Source: Chryseobacterium turcicum
GTDB lineage: Bacteria; Bacteroidota; Bacteroidia; Flavobacteriales; Weeksellaceae
Direction: 5' to 3'
Assembly: GCF_021010565.1 (NCBI RefSeq)
Contig: NZ_JAJNAY010000002.1
Span: 930,001-994,000 of the forward strand
Length of the DNA: 64,000 nt
Of the stretch, positions 36,026 to 45,638 are shown in pieces (positions within the stretch are counted from its first letter, which is position 1; every line of letters begins with the position of its first letter). The notes under the pieces are model-generated. The model was given only the letters and a program-made list of their open reading frames with translations, ran no database searches and was not told the DNA's origin. Made by a program: the position numbers and the translations under genes.

Positions 36026-36035
36026 AACACGCAAG

Positions 36036-36899
36036 ATGAAAGGCATTATTTTAGCCGGAGGTTCCGGAACAAGACTTTATCCCCTCACGATAGCCGTAAG
36101 CAAGCAACTGATGCCTGTTTACGACAAACCGATGATTTACTACCCTCTTTCCACATTGCTTTTAGCAGGAATTAGAGATATCTTAATCATCACAACTCCG
36201 CATGATCAGGCAGGGTTTATCAAACTTTTGGGTGATGGATCTCAATTGGGATGCAATATAGAATACATTGTTCAGCCAAGTCCGGATGGATTAGCACAGG
36301 CTTTTATCTTAGGAGATCAATTTATTGGCAACGATTCTGCTGCTTTGGTTTTAGGTGATAATATTTTCTATGGTTCTGAAATGGGAACTTTATTAAAAAA
36401 TAAGACCAATCCCGATGGTGGTGTTGTTTTCGCTTATCACGTAGCAGACCCAGAAAGATATGGTGTTGTAGAGTTTGACAAAAATCTGAAAGCAGTATCT
36501 ATCGAAGAAAAACCTACCCATCCAAAATCGAACTATGCTGTTCCTGGATTGTATTTTTACGATAATGAAGTGGTAGAAATTGCAAAAAACATCAAACCTT
36601 CCCCAAGAGGCGAGCTTGAAATTACCGATATCAACAATGTATACTTACAAAAAGGAAAATTGGAAGTGGGTGTACTCGACAGAGGTACAGCTTGGCTAGA
36701 CACCGGAACTTTTGATTCTCTAAATGATGCTTCAGAATTTGTACGCGTCATTGAAAAAAGACAGGATTTCAAAATAGGTTGCATTGAAGAAATTGCTTTC
36801 AGAAACGGTTTTATCAATGAAGAGAAGCTACTAGAAACCGCAACCAAATATGGTAAAAGCGGATATGGTGAATATCTTAAAAAGCTGATAAATAAATAA
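36036..36899 (+). CDS. rfbA: Glucose-1-phosphate thymidylyltransferase
   Basis: 287 aa. It starts [18 protein letters not shown], the nucleotidyltransferase signature, and contains [29 protein letters not shown] and [10 protein letters not shown]. It makes dTDP-glucose from glucose 1-phosphate and dTTP. The ATG at 36036 was chosen because the signature follows at once and the gene then begins 10 bp after rfbB; a longer frame from 35985 would overlap rfbB and add unrelated residues. A strong terminator follows, which separates it from the exporter genes. Confidence 0.97.
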   Translation: MKGIILAGGSGTRLYPLTIAVSKQLMPVYDKPMIYYPLSTLLLAGIRDILIITTPHDQAGFIKLLGDGSQLGCNIEYIVQPSPDGLAQAFILGDQFIGNDSAALVLGDNIFYGSEMGTLLKNKTNPDGGVVFAYHVADPERYGVVEFDKNLKAVSIEEKPTHPKSNYAVPGLYFYDNEVVEIAKNIKPSPRGELEITDINNVYLQKGKLEVGVLDRGTAWLDTGTFDSLNDASEFVRVIEKRQDFKIGCIEEIAFRNGFINEEKLLETATKYGKSGYGEYLKKLINK

Positions 36900-36918
36900 G
36901 AAATATTATAAAATACAC

Positions 36919-36950
36919 AAAGCTACTAGTCTGAGATTAGTAGCTTTTTT
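36919..36950 (+). terminator. Terminator after rfbA
   Basis: AAAGCTACTA (36919-36928) and TAGTAGCTTT (36938-36947) pair perfectly over 10 bp, and the stem ends in a run of six T. It closes the ugd-rfbB-rfbA unit. Confidence 0.94.
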
Positions 36951-37044
36951 GTTTAAAGAATAATAATTAATATATTAGCGATACATTTGTTTGAATATGA
37001 AGAATATTTTAAAATTCAGCAAACTGAAAATCAATTAATTATTT

Positions 37045-37052
37045 TAAATTTG
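37045..37052 (+). promoter_or_regulatory. Candidate -7 box for wzm
   Basis: TAAATTTG fits the TAnnTTTG consensus and lies 15 bases before the ATG of the exporter gene; a second box, TACATTTG, lies at 36982-36989. Neither has an ideally spaced TTG. Confidence 0.42.
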
Positions 37053-37067
37053 TAAAAATTCCCACAA

Positions 37068-37916
37068 ATGAATGAACCACAGCAAAAGTGGACAGAAACC
37101 ATTGAAGACAGTCATTCTTTATTCGACTTGAAGCTAAAAGAAGTCTGGAGGTACAAGGATCTTATTTATATGTTTGTAAAAAGAGATTTCGTATCGAGTT
37201 TCAAGCAAACGGTTTTAGGTCCTGTTTGGTTTTTTATCAATCCTATCTTTACAACCTTGGCGTACCTTATTATCTTTGGGAATATTGCCAATCTTTCTAC
37301 AGACGGAGCTCCGAAAATATTATTTTATCTTGCTGGCGTAATGCTTTGGAATTATTTCTCTAGCAGCCTTACAGGAACCTCATCAACATTTGCGAGTAAT
37401 GCGGCAATCTTTGGAAAAGTATATTTCCCAAGATTGGTAACACCTATTTCTATTGTTATTTCCAACCTGATGCGATTTGGAGTACAGTTTTTATTGTTTT
37501 TAATATTATGGATATTTTATCTTATAAAAGGTGAGGTAGAACCAAACATTTGGATTCTTGCCACACCCTTTTTAGTTATTCTTATGGCAGCTTTTGCTTT
37601 GGGTGTTGGTATGATATTTTCTTCACTGACTACGAAGTACAAAGATATCAATATGTTATTAGGCTTTGGAGTCAGCTTGTATATGTATGCAACTCCGGTA
37701 ATCTATCCTATTTCTGCATTAAAAGGAATTTGGAGAGAGCTAGCTTATTACAATCCGCTTACTGGAATTTTCGAATGTTTTAAGTACGGCTGGCTTGGCA
37801 AAGGAGACTTTTCTGTACCCATGCTTGGCATCAGTACAATTATTATTTTCTTTCTCTTAGCAGTAGGTACCGTAATCTTCAATAAAGTTGAAAAAACTTT
37901 TATGGATACTGTTTAA
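37068..37916 (+). CDS. wzm: ABC-2 type polysaccharide export permease
   Basis: 282 aa with six predicted membrane segments, beginning with a cytoplasmic part (KDLIYMFVKRDFVSSFKQTV) that is typical of Wzm/TagG permeases. The conserved LGPVWFFINP and the C-terminal YNPLTGIFECFKYG belong to the ABC2 polysaccharide export family. With the ATPase encoded 34 bp downstream it would move a lipid-linked glycan across the inner membrane. It is the first gene of a transcription unit separated from rfbA by a terminator. Confidence 0.94.
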   Translation: MNEPQQKWTETIEDSHSLFDLKLKEVWRYKDLIYMFVKRDFVSSFKQTVLGPVWFFINPIFTTLAYLIIFGNIANLSTDGAPKILFYLAGVMLWNYFSSSLTGTSSTFASNAAIFGKVYFPRLVTPISIVISNLMRFGVQFLLFLILWIFYLIKGEVEPNIWILATPFLVILMAAFALGVGMIFSSLTTKYKDINMLLGFGVSLYMYATPVIYPISALKGIWRELAYYNPLTGIFECFKYGWLGKGDFSVPMLGISTIIIFFLLAVGTVIFNKVEKTFMDTV

Positions 37917-37950
37917 ATAACAGAACAAGTAATTTTAAATTAAAAAAAAC

Positions 37951-39222
37951 ATGCTTGCATTAAAGGCAGAAAATATATCAAAACAATATCGTTTAGGACA
38001 AGTAGGAACAGGAACACTTTCTCATGACCTCAACAGATTTTGGCACAAAGCAAGAGGAAAGGAAGACCCTTATCTTAAAATTGGTGATACCAACGACAGA
38101 TCTACAAAAGGTGACTCTGATTATGTATGGTCACTTCGAGATATTAATTTTGAAATTGAAGAAGGTGATGCCGTAGGAATTATCGGAAGAAACGGTGCCG
38201 GGAAATCTACTTTACTTAAACTCTTGAGTAAAGTAACCAAACCTACTACTGGAAAAATATATACCAACGGACGAATAGCATCTCTTCTAGAAGTAGGAAC
38301 AGGCTTTCACCCAGAGATGACAGGTCGTGAAAATGTATTTTTGAATGGAGCAATTCTAGGAATGACTCGTAAAGAAATCACCAGAAAATTTGATGAGATT
38401 GTCGATTTTTCAGGAGTTGAAAGATATATCGATACTCCGGTAAAAAGATATTCTTCTGGGATGTACGTACGTTTGGCATTTGCTGTTGCAGCACATTTAG
38501 AGTCTGAGATTTTGATTGTAGATGAAGTTTTAGCGGTTGGTGATGCCGAATTTCAGAAAAAATGTCTGGGAAAAATGGGTGATGTAAGCAAAGGAGAAGG
38601 GAGAACAGTGCTTTTTGTAAGCCATAATATGACCGCTATAGAAAGGCTTTGTACTCATTCTATGTTTCTGAAAAACGGAAATCTTATTGACCACGATATT
38701 ACCCCCAATATCATTTCAAAATATATTTCGGAAGACCAGAAATTAAGTTCAATGGTAGAATTCGGAAACGAAACCACCAAGAATATGACAATGCACAAAG
38801 TTTGGCTTGAAAATATAAACGGTGAAAATACTTCAGATTTTTTTTCTGATGAAGAAGTTTTTATCTGTATGGATTTTACAAACTACACAGACAACATTAA
38901 TCTTATACACGCGCTGAGTATTACCAATGAAATGGATGTTATTGTATTGGCAAGTCATGACTTGAACCCTGAAATAAAAATCCGTAATAAAAACAAAAAT
39001 TATATCACAAAATGTAAAATCCCTTCCCATTTTTTAAACGAAGGAACATTCACTTGCTCTTTAGGACTTATTGATGGGCTCAGCTATCAACCTTTCCTTT
39101 TCAAAAATGACATTCTGAAATTCAGAATCAAAGACAGAATTGGCGGAATCTCGGCACGAGGTCTTTATACCGGAGTATTTCCTGGTGCCGTAAGACCTAT
39201 CTTGAATTGGGAAACAACATAA
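37951..39222 (+). CDS. wzt: ABC transporter ATP-binding protein with C-terminal carbohydrate-binding domain
   Basis: 423 aa. The nucleotide-binding domain has Walker A GRNGAGKST (79-87), the signature YSSGM (167-171) and Walker B ILIVDE (187-192), followed by the H-loop SHN. About 160 further residues (from about 265) form the Wzt-type C-terminal beta-sandwich, which in related systems binds the modified non-reducing end of the O-polysaccharide and couples it to export. It forms the exporter with Wzm. Two methyltransferase genes follow directly, which fits a chain-end modification recognised by this domain. Confidence 0.95.
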   Translation: MLALKAENISKQYRLGQVGTGTLSHDLNRFWHKARGKEDPYLKIGDTNDRSTKGDSDYVWSLRDINFEIEEGDAVGIIGRNGAGKSTLLKLLSKVTKPTTGKIYTNGRIASLLEVGTGFHPEMTGRENVFLNGAILGMTRKEITRKFDEIVDFSGVERYIDTPVKRYSSGMYVRLAFAVAAHLESEILIVDEVLAVGDAEFQKKCLGKMGDVSKGEGRTVLFVSHNMTAIERLCTHSMFLKNGNLIDHDITPNIISKYISEDQKLSSMVEFGNETTKNMTMHKVWLENINGENTSDFFSDEEVFICMDFTNYTDNINLIHALSITNEMDVIVLASHDLNPEIKIRNKNKNYITKCKIPSHFLNEGTFTCSLGLIDGLSYQPFLFKNDILKFRIKDRIGGISARGLYTGVFPGAVRPILNWETT

Positions 39223-39232
39223 AAACATAAGA

Positions 39233-40012
39233 ATGAATTTCATTACAAAATTAGCCAAAACATACCTTCGTAATCGAGGTTATGATATCATTATCCCAAA
39301 AGACAGTCTTGTTTTAGATCGGCGACAGGTAACCTACCAGAATGATCTGCTTTACACCTATCATTCATGCGACTTTATGAAAGATCCTAAATTTTTAGAA
39401 TCTTATCAGCTCGGTAAAAATACAGATGGTGGTATGTTGCTAAAAGATTATGATATACAATGGAGAATACATGTCTTGGTATGGGCTGCCAACTATGCCA
39501 AAAACCTGGAAGGCGACTTTGCCGACTGTGGAGTAAGCAGTGGTATTTTTGCCCGAGCAATCATCAATTATATAGATTTTAACAGCACCGGAAAAACATA
39601 TTATCTTCTCGATACATTTCAGGGAATGCATGAAGATTACAGCTCTGCAGAAGAAATGAAAGCTAGCTCTATATTGGGATATGATAAAGAAGATAAATTT
39701 GAAAAGGTAAAAAAAACATTTGAACCGTTTAATACCAAAATAATCAAAGGCCCTATACCAGAAACTCTTTCTTTGGTAGATTCTGATAAATTTGCCTTTA
39801 TCTCAATTGATATGAATTCTGTAATTCCCGAAGTGGAAGCTTTAAAGTTTTTTTGGGACAAACTTGTACCCGGCGGAATCATTGTTTTGGATGACCACGG
39901 ATATTCTAATTCTACAAAACAACAGGAAAAAGCACAAAATGATTTTGCTAAGTCGGTTGGTGCGGAAGTTTTATATTTACCAACCTGTCAAGGCATCATT
40001 ATAAAATCATAA
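39233..40012 (+). CDS. TylF/MycF-like O-methyltransferase
   Basis: 259 aa. The SAM-binding segment EGDFADCGVSSG (93-104), DTFQGMHED (127-135) and the metal-binding ending of the core, LDDHGYSN, match the TylF/MycF macrocin-type O-methyltransferases that act on sugar hydroxyls. It lies 10 bp after wzt. In ABC-exported O-antigens, methylation of the terminal residue can stop chain growth and signal export. A role in capping is inference from the position; modification of an internal sugar is the alternative. Confidence 0.85.
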   Translation: MNFITKLAKTYLRNRGYDIIIPKDSLVLDRRQVTYQNDLLYTYHSCDFMKDPKFLESYQLGKNTDGGMLLKDYDIQWRIHVLVWAANYAKNLEGDFADCGVSSGIFARAIINYIDFNSTGKTYYLLDTFQGMHEDYSSAEEMKASSILGYDKEDKFEKVKKTFEPFNTKIIKGPIPETLSLVDSDKFAFISIDMNSVIPEVEALKFFWDKLVPGGIIVLDDHGYSNSTKQQEKAQNDFAKSVGAEVLYLPTCQGIIIKS

Positions 40013-40029
40013 ATAATAATCTGAAAAAG

Positions 40030-40746
40030 ATGAAAAATATTTTACTAAAATTATTTAAAAGAAATACGACAAAACAACCTGAGCCATACGATTTTGACAA
40101 AAGCAATCCTTTGGGTGACGGTGGTGAAAGAGTAGATTTCACCTACACCTCTTCACTGGATATATCAAAACTAGATATGTACCAGCAAAATCATATTCAG
40201 AGATATTTATTTGCCGAAAAAAATATTGACAAGAACTTGGCATGTGGAGATTTTGCCTGCGGTACAGGTTATGGCAGTGTAATTCTTAGCAAAAAAAGCA
40301 AAAGTGTACTGGGAATAGACCTCAACACGAAAGTAATCGAAGAGATAAAAAAACGCTATCAAAGTATCAAAAATGTATCTTTTGAAAACAAAAATCTTTT
40401 GGAAATTGATTTTGAAAATGAATTTGATGCCATCATTTCTTTTGAAACGATAGAACATTTCACCGAAGAAAATATCTACAAACTTCTTTCTCTTTACAAT
40501 AAAGGCTTAAAAAGCAAAGGAAAATTGATATTTTCGACCCCATACATGCAAGAAGAATCTGAAGATGCCAAAAAATTAGGTTTTCATCTTACCTTCTATA
40601 TCAATGAAGAGAAAGTAAAAACATGGTTAGAAAAATCTGGTTTTAGCCTGAAAAAACATTACTATCAAAATTACCAGACCCACACCATTCATGAGGAACT
40701 GGATAATAAAGAATTTTTAATCTGTATTGCCGAAAAAAATGCCTAA
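40030..40746 (+). CDS. Class I SAM-dependent methyltransferase
   Basis: 238 aa. The SAM-binding loop DFACGTGYG (74-82) is clear, with ISFETIEHF around 137-145 in the usual motif II position. The rest follows the UbiG/Methyltransf_11 fold. It lies 17 bp after the TylF-like gene and its stop overlaps the next start by 8 bp. The substrate is probably a sugar of the exported glycan. Together with the preceding gene it could make a capping modification at the chain end. Confidence 0.88.
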   Translation: MKNILLKLFKRNTTKQPEPYDFDKSNPLGDGGERVDFTYTSSLDISKLDMYQQNHIQRYLFAEKNIDKNLACGDFACGTGYGSVILSKKSKSVLGIDLNTKVIEEIKKRYQSIKNVSFENKNLLEIDFENEFDAIISFETIEHFTEENIYKLLSLYNKGLKSKGKLIFSTPYMQEESEDAKKLGFHLTFYINEEKVKTWLEKSGFSLKKHYYQNYQTHTIHEELDNKEFLICIAEKNA

Positions 40747-41638
40747 AGTATCAATCTGTATTCCGACTTACAATAATCTTGAAGCCTTCGAAAGATGCTT
40801 CGAATCTGTTTTGATGCAAAATTTTCAGGATTATGAAGTGGTAATTACAGATGATTCTTCAAACAACGATATAGAGCTTTATCTACACAAGCATTCTCAT
40901 CTTAAAAACATATCTTATTATAAAAACAGTACAGCTTTGGGTTCACCCGAAAACTGGAATGAGGCGATGAGAAAAGCCTCTGGTGATTATATAAAAATTC
41001 TTCATCATGACGATTTTTTCACCTACAATCATTCATTACAAATCTTTGTAGACTTACTCGACAAGAATCCTGAAAGTAATTTTGCTTTTGTAGCATCGAG
41101 AAATTTTGATTTGAAAAAAAACACTGTTTTAAGTTATAATAAACCCTCAAGTTCTAAAATTGAAGAAATAAAGAAAAATCCTTTAATTCTTTTGAATGGT
41201 AATTTTATAGGGGCTCCAAGTGCTACTATATTCAGAAAAACGATTTCTTCTATTTTTGATAATAATACAATATGGTTAGTAGACATTGATTTTTATATCC
41301 AAATACTCTTAGGAAATAATAATTTAATATATTCAGAAATTGATGCTATCAGCATAGGATCAAGTTCTACCCAGATAACAAAAAGTGTAGAAAGTAATAA
41401 AGCTATAAATGTTTTTGAACATTTTTATCTTTTAAGTAAATGGAACGTAAAAAAAATAAAAAATTCAGATTTCGACCATAGTACATATCTATTATTAAAG
41501 AAATTTAATATCAAAAGTTCTAAAGAGATTAGAAGTCTAAACTACAAAGGCTCACTTCCAAAAGATATAAATAGAAGCTTTATAAAGCTTTATAGTGAGA
41601 AAATAAGAATTTTTTTAAAAAGAAAATATAAAAATTAG
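40739..41638 (+). CDS. Family 2 glycosyltransferase
   Basis: 299 aa from the ATG at 40739. The GT-A fold begins with VSICIPTYNN, followed by ITDDSSNND and the metal-binding region LHHDDFFT (a DXD-type site with His before the two Asp). It would transfer a nucleotide-activated sugar to the growing glycan at the inner face of the membrane. The chosen start overlaps the methyltransferase stop by 8 bp; a start four codons earlier is possible. The C-terminal part is unusually Lys/Ser-rich, as is this stretch of DNA. Confidence 0.9.
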   Translation: MPKVSICIPTYNNLEAFERCFESVLMQNFQDYEVVITDDSSNNDIELYLHKHSHLKNISYYKNSTALGSPENWNEAMRKASGDYIKILHHDDFFTYNHSLQIFVDLLDKNPESNFAFVASRNFDLKKNTVLSYNKPSSSKIEEIKKNPLILLNGNFIGAPSATIFRKTISSIFDNNTIWLVDIDFYIQILLGNNNLIYSEIDAISIGSSSTQITKSVESNKAINVFEHFYLLSKWNVKKIKNSDFDHSTYLLLKKFNIKSSKEIRSLNYKGSLPKDINRSFIKLYSEKIRIFLKRKYKN

Positions 41639-41681
41639 AGAATTTTGTTGTTTTACCATGTAAATCTTTCAACTCAATTAA

Positions 41682-41822
41682 AGTGATATTAATGAATTGT
41701 ACAATAGTAAATTTTTGTCAGATTTAAAATGGTGGGATAAAGATATTGATTGGTTAAAAACTAATCATAGACTAATGTTGGATATAAAAACCTTAATAAA
41801 AAAAATAAATGATCATCACTAA
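41682..41822 (+). pseudogene. C-terminal remnant of a hexapeptide acetyltransferase
   Basis: An open frame of 46 codons without a start codon, preceded by a stop at 41679-41681 and ending at the stop 41820-41822, encodes a compact protein-like tail with KWWDKDIDWLKTNHRLMLDI. The KWWD-D motif and its position before the stop resemble the C-terminal tail of CatB-like left-handed beta-helix O-acetyltransferases. The upstream part of such a gene is missing. It overlaps the first codons of the fucosyltransferase, so it is probably the scar of a deletion or gene exchange. Confidence 0.45.
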
Positions 41823-42675
41823 ACTCAAAGGAGGACTAGGAAATCAGATGTTTCAATATGCTATTGCCAGAAGTCTTTCTTCTAAAAACACAGTATATCT
41901 CGATTTGTCTTTCCTACAAAATAATAATACTTCATCTGTTCATTTTACCAAAAGAGATTTTGAGCTCGGAATATTTCCTGTATCTTATAAAATTTCATCA
42001 GACAAAGAGAGAGAAGTTTTTTTTAGTAAATCATTAAAAAACAAAATATTACGAAAGCTCATATACGGAAACCTCACCCATATTACGCAGTCAGAAAACG
42101 AAATTGTAAACATATCCGCCTCTAAAAACATTTATCTTGATGGTTATTTTCAGTCTGAAAAGTATTTTGCGCACATCAGAGACATTCTGTTGAAAGACTT
42201 TACCTTTCCGGATCTAGATACTGAAAACAAAATTGTTCAAAAGAAAATAAACAGTATAGAAAATACTGTTTCTATCCATTTGAGAAGGGGAGATTACCTA
42301 AAACCAGATATTCAGAAATACCATGGTTCACTTCCTTCCGAATACTATTTAGAAGCCATCAATTTTTTAGAAGAAAATTTTGAAAACTGCAGTTTTTTTG
42401 TATTTTCAGATGACATCAGTTATTGCAAAGAAATTTTTAAGAATATAAAAAACATCGAGTACATAGACCACAACCACGGCAACAACAGCTGGAAAGACAT
42501 GTACCTTATGACACAATGCCGCCATCACATCATTGCCAACTCTAGTTTCAGTTGGTGGGGAGCTTGGTTAGGACAAAAAGATGGGAAAACTATAGCTCCG
42601 AAAAATTGGTTTAATAAAGAGGTTGCAAACTTCGACATCCAAGATATCATTCCCCAAAAGTGGATTACTATTTAA
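41809..42675 (+). CDS. Alpha-1,2-fucosyltransferase, GT11 family
   Basis: 288 aa. The start KLKGGLGNQMFQYAIA (5-20), HLRRGDYL (157-164) and the C-terminal SSFSWWGAWLG are the GT11 motifs, the middle one for GDP-fucose binding. It would add fucose through an alpha-1,2 linkage, or a related 6-deoxyhexose. No GDP-fucose pathway genes are visible in the window, so the donor must come from elsewhere. The gene start lies on top of the remnant at 41682-41822. Confidence 0.92.
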   Translation: MIITKLKGGLGNQMFQYAIARSLSSKNTVYLDLSFLQNNNTSSVHFTKRDFELGIFPVSYKISSDKEREVFFSKSLKNKILRKLIYGNLTHITQSENEIVNISASKNIYLDGYFQSEKYFAHIRDILLKDFTFPDLDTENKIVQKKINSIENTVSIHLRRGDYLKPDIQKYHGSLPSEYYLEAINFLEENFENCSFFVFSDDISYCKEIFKNIKNIEYIDHNHGNNSWKDMYLMTQCRHHIIANSSFSWWGAWLGQKDGKTIAPKNWFNKEVANFDIQDIIPQKWITI

Positions 42676-42770
42676 AAACCTTAACGAGATGCAACTATAA
42701 TTTTAGAGAAAATTTCACATTCATCACTAAACAACAATAATAAGATTATTTTTATCATAAAATAAAACAC

Positions 42771-43796
42771 ATGTCCCAAGAGCTCAAAAAACCTTTTATT
42801 TCTGTCTTAATGCCGATTTACAATGGCGAAAAATACCTGGAAGAAAGTATAGACAGCATTCTTGGGCAGACTTATGAAAATTTTGAGTTGCTATTGATTA
42901 ACGATGCTTCAAATGATGCTTCAGAAAACATCATTCTTTCTTATCTCGATTCCCGAATTTTATATATAAAAAATGAGCAGAATTTAGGTTTAATAAAAAC
43001 ATTAAATAAAGGTTTAGACCTTGCCAAAGGTGAATTTATTGCAAGAATGGATCAGGACGACATTGCGCTGTCTACAAGGTTTGAAAAGCAGATTGATATA
43101 TTTCACAAAAACCCAGAAATAGGAGTTTGCGGAACGTGGTTTACCTGTTTCGGGGAAGGTATAAAAGAAAAAACATTACAACATCCTGTAGATTCAGAAG
43201 CTATAAAAATAAACCTTTTGGGACGCTCATCTTTGGGCCATCCAACGGTAATGCTAAGAAAATCAACAATGGAAAATCTCAGATATGATGAAAATTATCA
43301 GTCTGCAGAAGATTATGAATTTTGGGTCAGTCTGTCAAGAGTTACAAGATTATATAACATCCCAGAATCTTTACTGAAATACAGAGTACACCAAACCAAT
43401 ATATCAGTCGTAGAAAACAGCCTGCAATCTCAAACGGCAAAAAAAATAATCGGTGACCAGCTTCTCTATTTAGGGATTGAAAATTCTGACATCAATATCA
43501 GATTTTGTGAAACACTGTTTGGAGGCTTACAAGTATTCCGCTTTGCTGCCGAAGAATTTATAAAACTTATTATCTTTACCAATCAACTTGAAGCAGCCAA
43601 TCAGAATAAAAAATTCTACAGCGAAATAGAACTTAAAAACACAATTACACACAGACTTCTCACAATCTTTGGGAAAATAGAAAAGAAGAAACCTTCACTT
43701 ATTTTTTTTATTTTGAAAAACAGAAAAGAAATAATAATACAAAACGGATTTTTGGGCAATCTAAAATTATCTGCAAAAATGATTTTAAAAAAATAA
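42771..43796 (+). CDS. Family 2 glycosyltransferase
   Basis: 341 aa. GT-A signatures are ISVLMPIYNGEKYLEESIDSIL (positions 9-30, near the N-terminus), LINDASND and MDQDDIAL, the latter a DXD-type site preceded by FIAR. The C-terminal region with a His/Trp cluster (QSAEDYEFWV) is typical of bacterial sugar transferases. It begins 95 bp after the fucosyltransferase and ends 15 bp before the next gene. Donor and acceptor cannot be predicted. Confidence 0.92.
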   Translation: MSQELKKPFISVLMPIYNGEKYLEESIDSILGQTYENFELLLINDASNDASENIILSYLDSRILYIKNEQNLGLIKTLNKGLDLAKGEFIARMDQDDIALSTRFEKQIDIFHKNPEIGVCGTWFTCFGEGIKEKTLQHPVDSEAIKINLLGRSSLGHPTVMLRKSTMENLRYDENYQSAEDYEFWVSLSRVTRLYNIPESLLKYRVHQTNISVVENSLQSQTAKKIIGDQLLYLGIENSDINIRFCETLFGGLQVFRFAAEEFIKLIIFTNQLEAANQNKKFYSEIELKNTITHRLLTIFGKIEKKKPSLIFFILKNRKEIIIQNGFLGNLKLSAKMILKK

Positions 43797-43811
43797 TCAT
43801 AGAACACTTTT

Positions 43812-44588
43812 ATGCATACACTTACCCTCATAATTTCTACTTTAAACGAAGGAATTCTGCGTATGGAAAATACAGTAAAAATTGTGCACCCCCAGATAAA
43901 ATATCTGATTATCCATCAAAAAAACGGCAAAACAGAACTTCCCTCATTTCTTAAAAGAGAAGATATCGAAGTAATCACCACTCAGTCAACCGGGCTTTCT
44001 AAAAGCAGAAATATAGGATTAAGAAACTGCAAAACAACCTATGCAATTATTGGGGATGATGATGTAGAATATCTTGAAGAAGGCATTGCAAAAGTTTTAG
44101 AGATTATAAAAGCAGAAGTTCCTGATTTTGCAGCATTCAAAATAAAGACTCCAGATGATGAACCTGAGTTTAAAGAATATGCAACTGAAAAACATGCTTT
44201 TGAAACTCATTATCCTGCAGTAGCTTCTATTGAAATTTTAATCAATATCGAAAAAATAAAAAGTGAGAAAATTGGTTTTGATGAGAGGTTTGGCTTGGGA
44301 ACAAGATTAAGGCAAGGTGAGGAAGAGATTTTCATTAAAGATTTAATTAAAAACAATCTCAAAGGTTTTTACTATCCTATTTTTTTGGTGAAACACCCTT
44401 TTGAAAGTACAGGTACAAAACCAATAAAAGAATCGTTGAAATACTTCCTGAAAGGAGCTTTTTCAAAACGGACAGGTAAAAAAATGATGGTTCCTGATTT
44501 TGATTCTCCGTTTAGAGAACTCAAAAACAAAATATTTTTCTATCTTGGTAAAGTTTACATCTTAGTGACAAAACGCACTTATCTATGA
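43812..44588 (+). CDS. GT-A glycosyltransferase
   Basis: 258 aa. The nucleotide-binding start LTLIISTLNEG is followed by STGLSKSRNIGLRNC and the acidic motif IGDDDVEYLEEG, all in the order expected for GT-A enzymes. The beginning is shorter than in canonical GT2 proteins. Its stop overlaps the next start by 4 bp (ATGA), so translation is coupled to the following GT2 gene. It belongs to the run of glycosyltransferases for the exported polysaccharide. Confidence 0.85.
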   Translation: MHTLTLIISTLNEGILRMENTVKIVHPQIKYLIIHQKNGKTELPSFLKREDIEVITTQSTGLSKSRNIGLRNCKTTYAIIGDDDVEYLEEGIAKVLEIIKAEVPDFAAFKIKTPDDEPEFKEYATEKHAFETHYPAVASIEILINIEKIKSEKIGFDERFGLGTRLRQGEEEIFIKDLIKNNLKGFYYPIFLVKHPFESTGTKPIKESLKYFLKGAFSKRTGKKMMVPDFDSPFRELKNKIFFYLGKVYILVTKRTYL

Positions 44589-45472
44589 CATATCTGATTT
44601 CTATAATCATCCCCAACTTCAACCGTGCTACTCTCATAGAAGAAACGCTAGATTCTATCTTGGCGCAAAGCTATCAAAACTGGGAGTGTATTATTGTAGA
44701 TGATGGCTCTACGGATCATTCTGTTGAGGTGATTCAAAAGTATGTAGAAAAAGATTCGCGTTTCAAACTTATTCAGCGCTCACCAAATTCTCCTAAAGGC
44801 GCCAATGCATGCAGAAATATCGGTATAGAAAACGCAGTAGGGCAATATGTTATTTTATTTGATAGTGATGATCTGATGACCCCGAATCACATTCAGGAAA
44901 AGGCTACAATGATCACTTCTGGTGATTACGATTTTGCCATAACAAAAACAGAATATTTTAATAATCCTGAAAATCACAATTCGATTAATTATCGTCATCT
45001 TTTTACATTGCCTATTTCTGCAGATCATTTTATTCAAAAAGAAATCAATTGGTTGACGCTAGATCCTATTATAAAAACAGAGGTTGCAAAATCAATTCGT
45101 TTTACAGAAAAAAATCAATCTGCAGAAGAATATAATTATTTTACAAAACTTGTTCTTACGAGTGAAAAAGCGATTGCAAAAGATATTGTTCTTTCGCTTA
45201 GAAGATATCATGATGATTCTTTTCAATTTGGAAAAAACATTGATGAAAGGCAAAGACAGATTAATTATTTTTATTATTACTGGGATTCTTATCTCGAAAT
45301 TAAAGATTATTCATCGTTGAGCAAATCATCAAAAAGTTTTCTACTCGAGCAATGTTACATTATACTTTTTAATAATAAACTTCATTTAGATTTATCTAAA
45401 TTTATCTTCGAGTATGTTAGTCTTCATAAATTTAAATCTTTGAAAAAAATATTTAATCTTTTAAGGTTATAG
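44585..45472 (+). CDS. Family 2 glycosyltransferase
   Basis: 295 aa. ISIIIPNFNRATLIEETLDSI, IIVDDGSTDHS and the DXD-type FDSDDLMTP are well conserved. The central helical part is Lys/Ser/Asn-rich. It starts within the stop of the preceding gene. A 166-bp gap with a small palindrome (45604-45617) separates it from the next gene. It adds a sugar to the glycan; the specificity is unknown. Confidence 0.93.
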   Translation: MTYLISIIIPNFNRATLIEETLDSILAQSYQNWECIIVDDGSTDHSVEVIQKYVEKDSRFKLIQRSPNSPKGANACRNIGIENAVGQYVILFDSDDLMTPNHIQEKATMITSGDYDFAITKTEYFNNPENHNSINYRHLFTLPISADHFIQKEINWLTLDPIIKTEVAKSIRFTEKNQSAEEYNYFTKLVLTSEKAIAKDIVLSLRRYHDDSFQFGKNIDERQRQINYFYYYWDSYLEIKDYSSLSKSSKSFLLEQCYIILFNNKLHLDLSKFIFEYVSLHKFKSLKKIFNLLRL

Positions 45473-45603
45473 GTTTTAGAGAGTAAGTAATAGTCTATAG
45501 GCGAAAAATTAAAGCCTAATAATAAAACAATTCCATATAAGATTTAATAATATATTTTAAGCTTTTAAAATACCGAGAATAAATTCCAAAACCCAATTAC
45601 TAA

Positions 45604-45617
45604 TTACTAATTAGTAA
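45604..45617. repeat. Palindrome TTACTAATTAGTAA in a spacer
   Basis: A perfect 14-bp palindrome in the 166-bp gap between two glycosyltransferase genes. It is preceded by a direct repeat of ATTACTAATT and followed by seven A. It may be an operator or a remnant of an element; no gene lies in the gap. Confidence 0.4.
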
Positions 45618-45638
45618 AAAAACCATCAACTATTCAAT

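Noticed and set aside
35985..36035. Upstream start for rfbA
   Set aside because: It overlaps rfbB in another frame, while the family start motif follows directly after the ATG at 36036.
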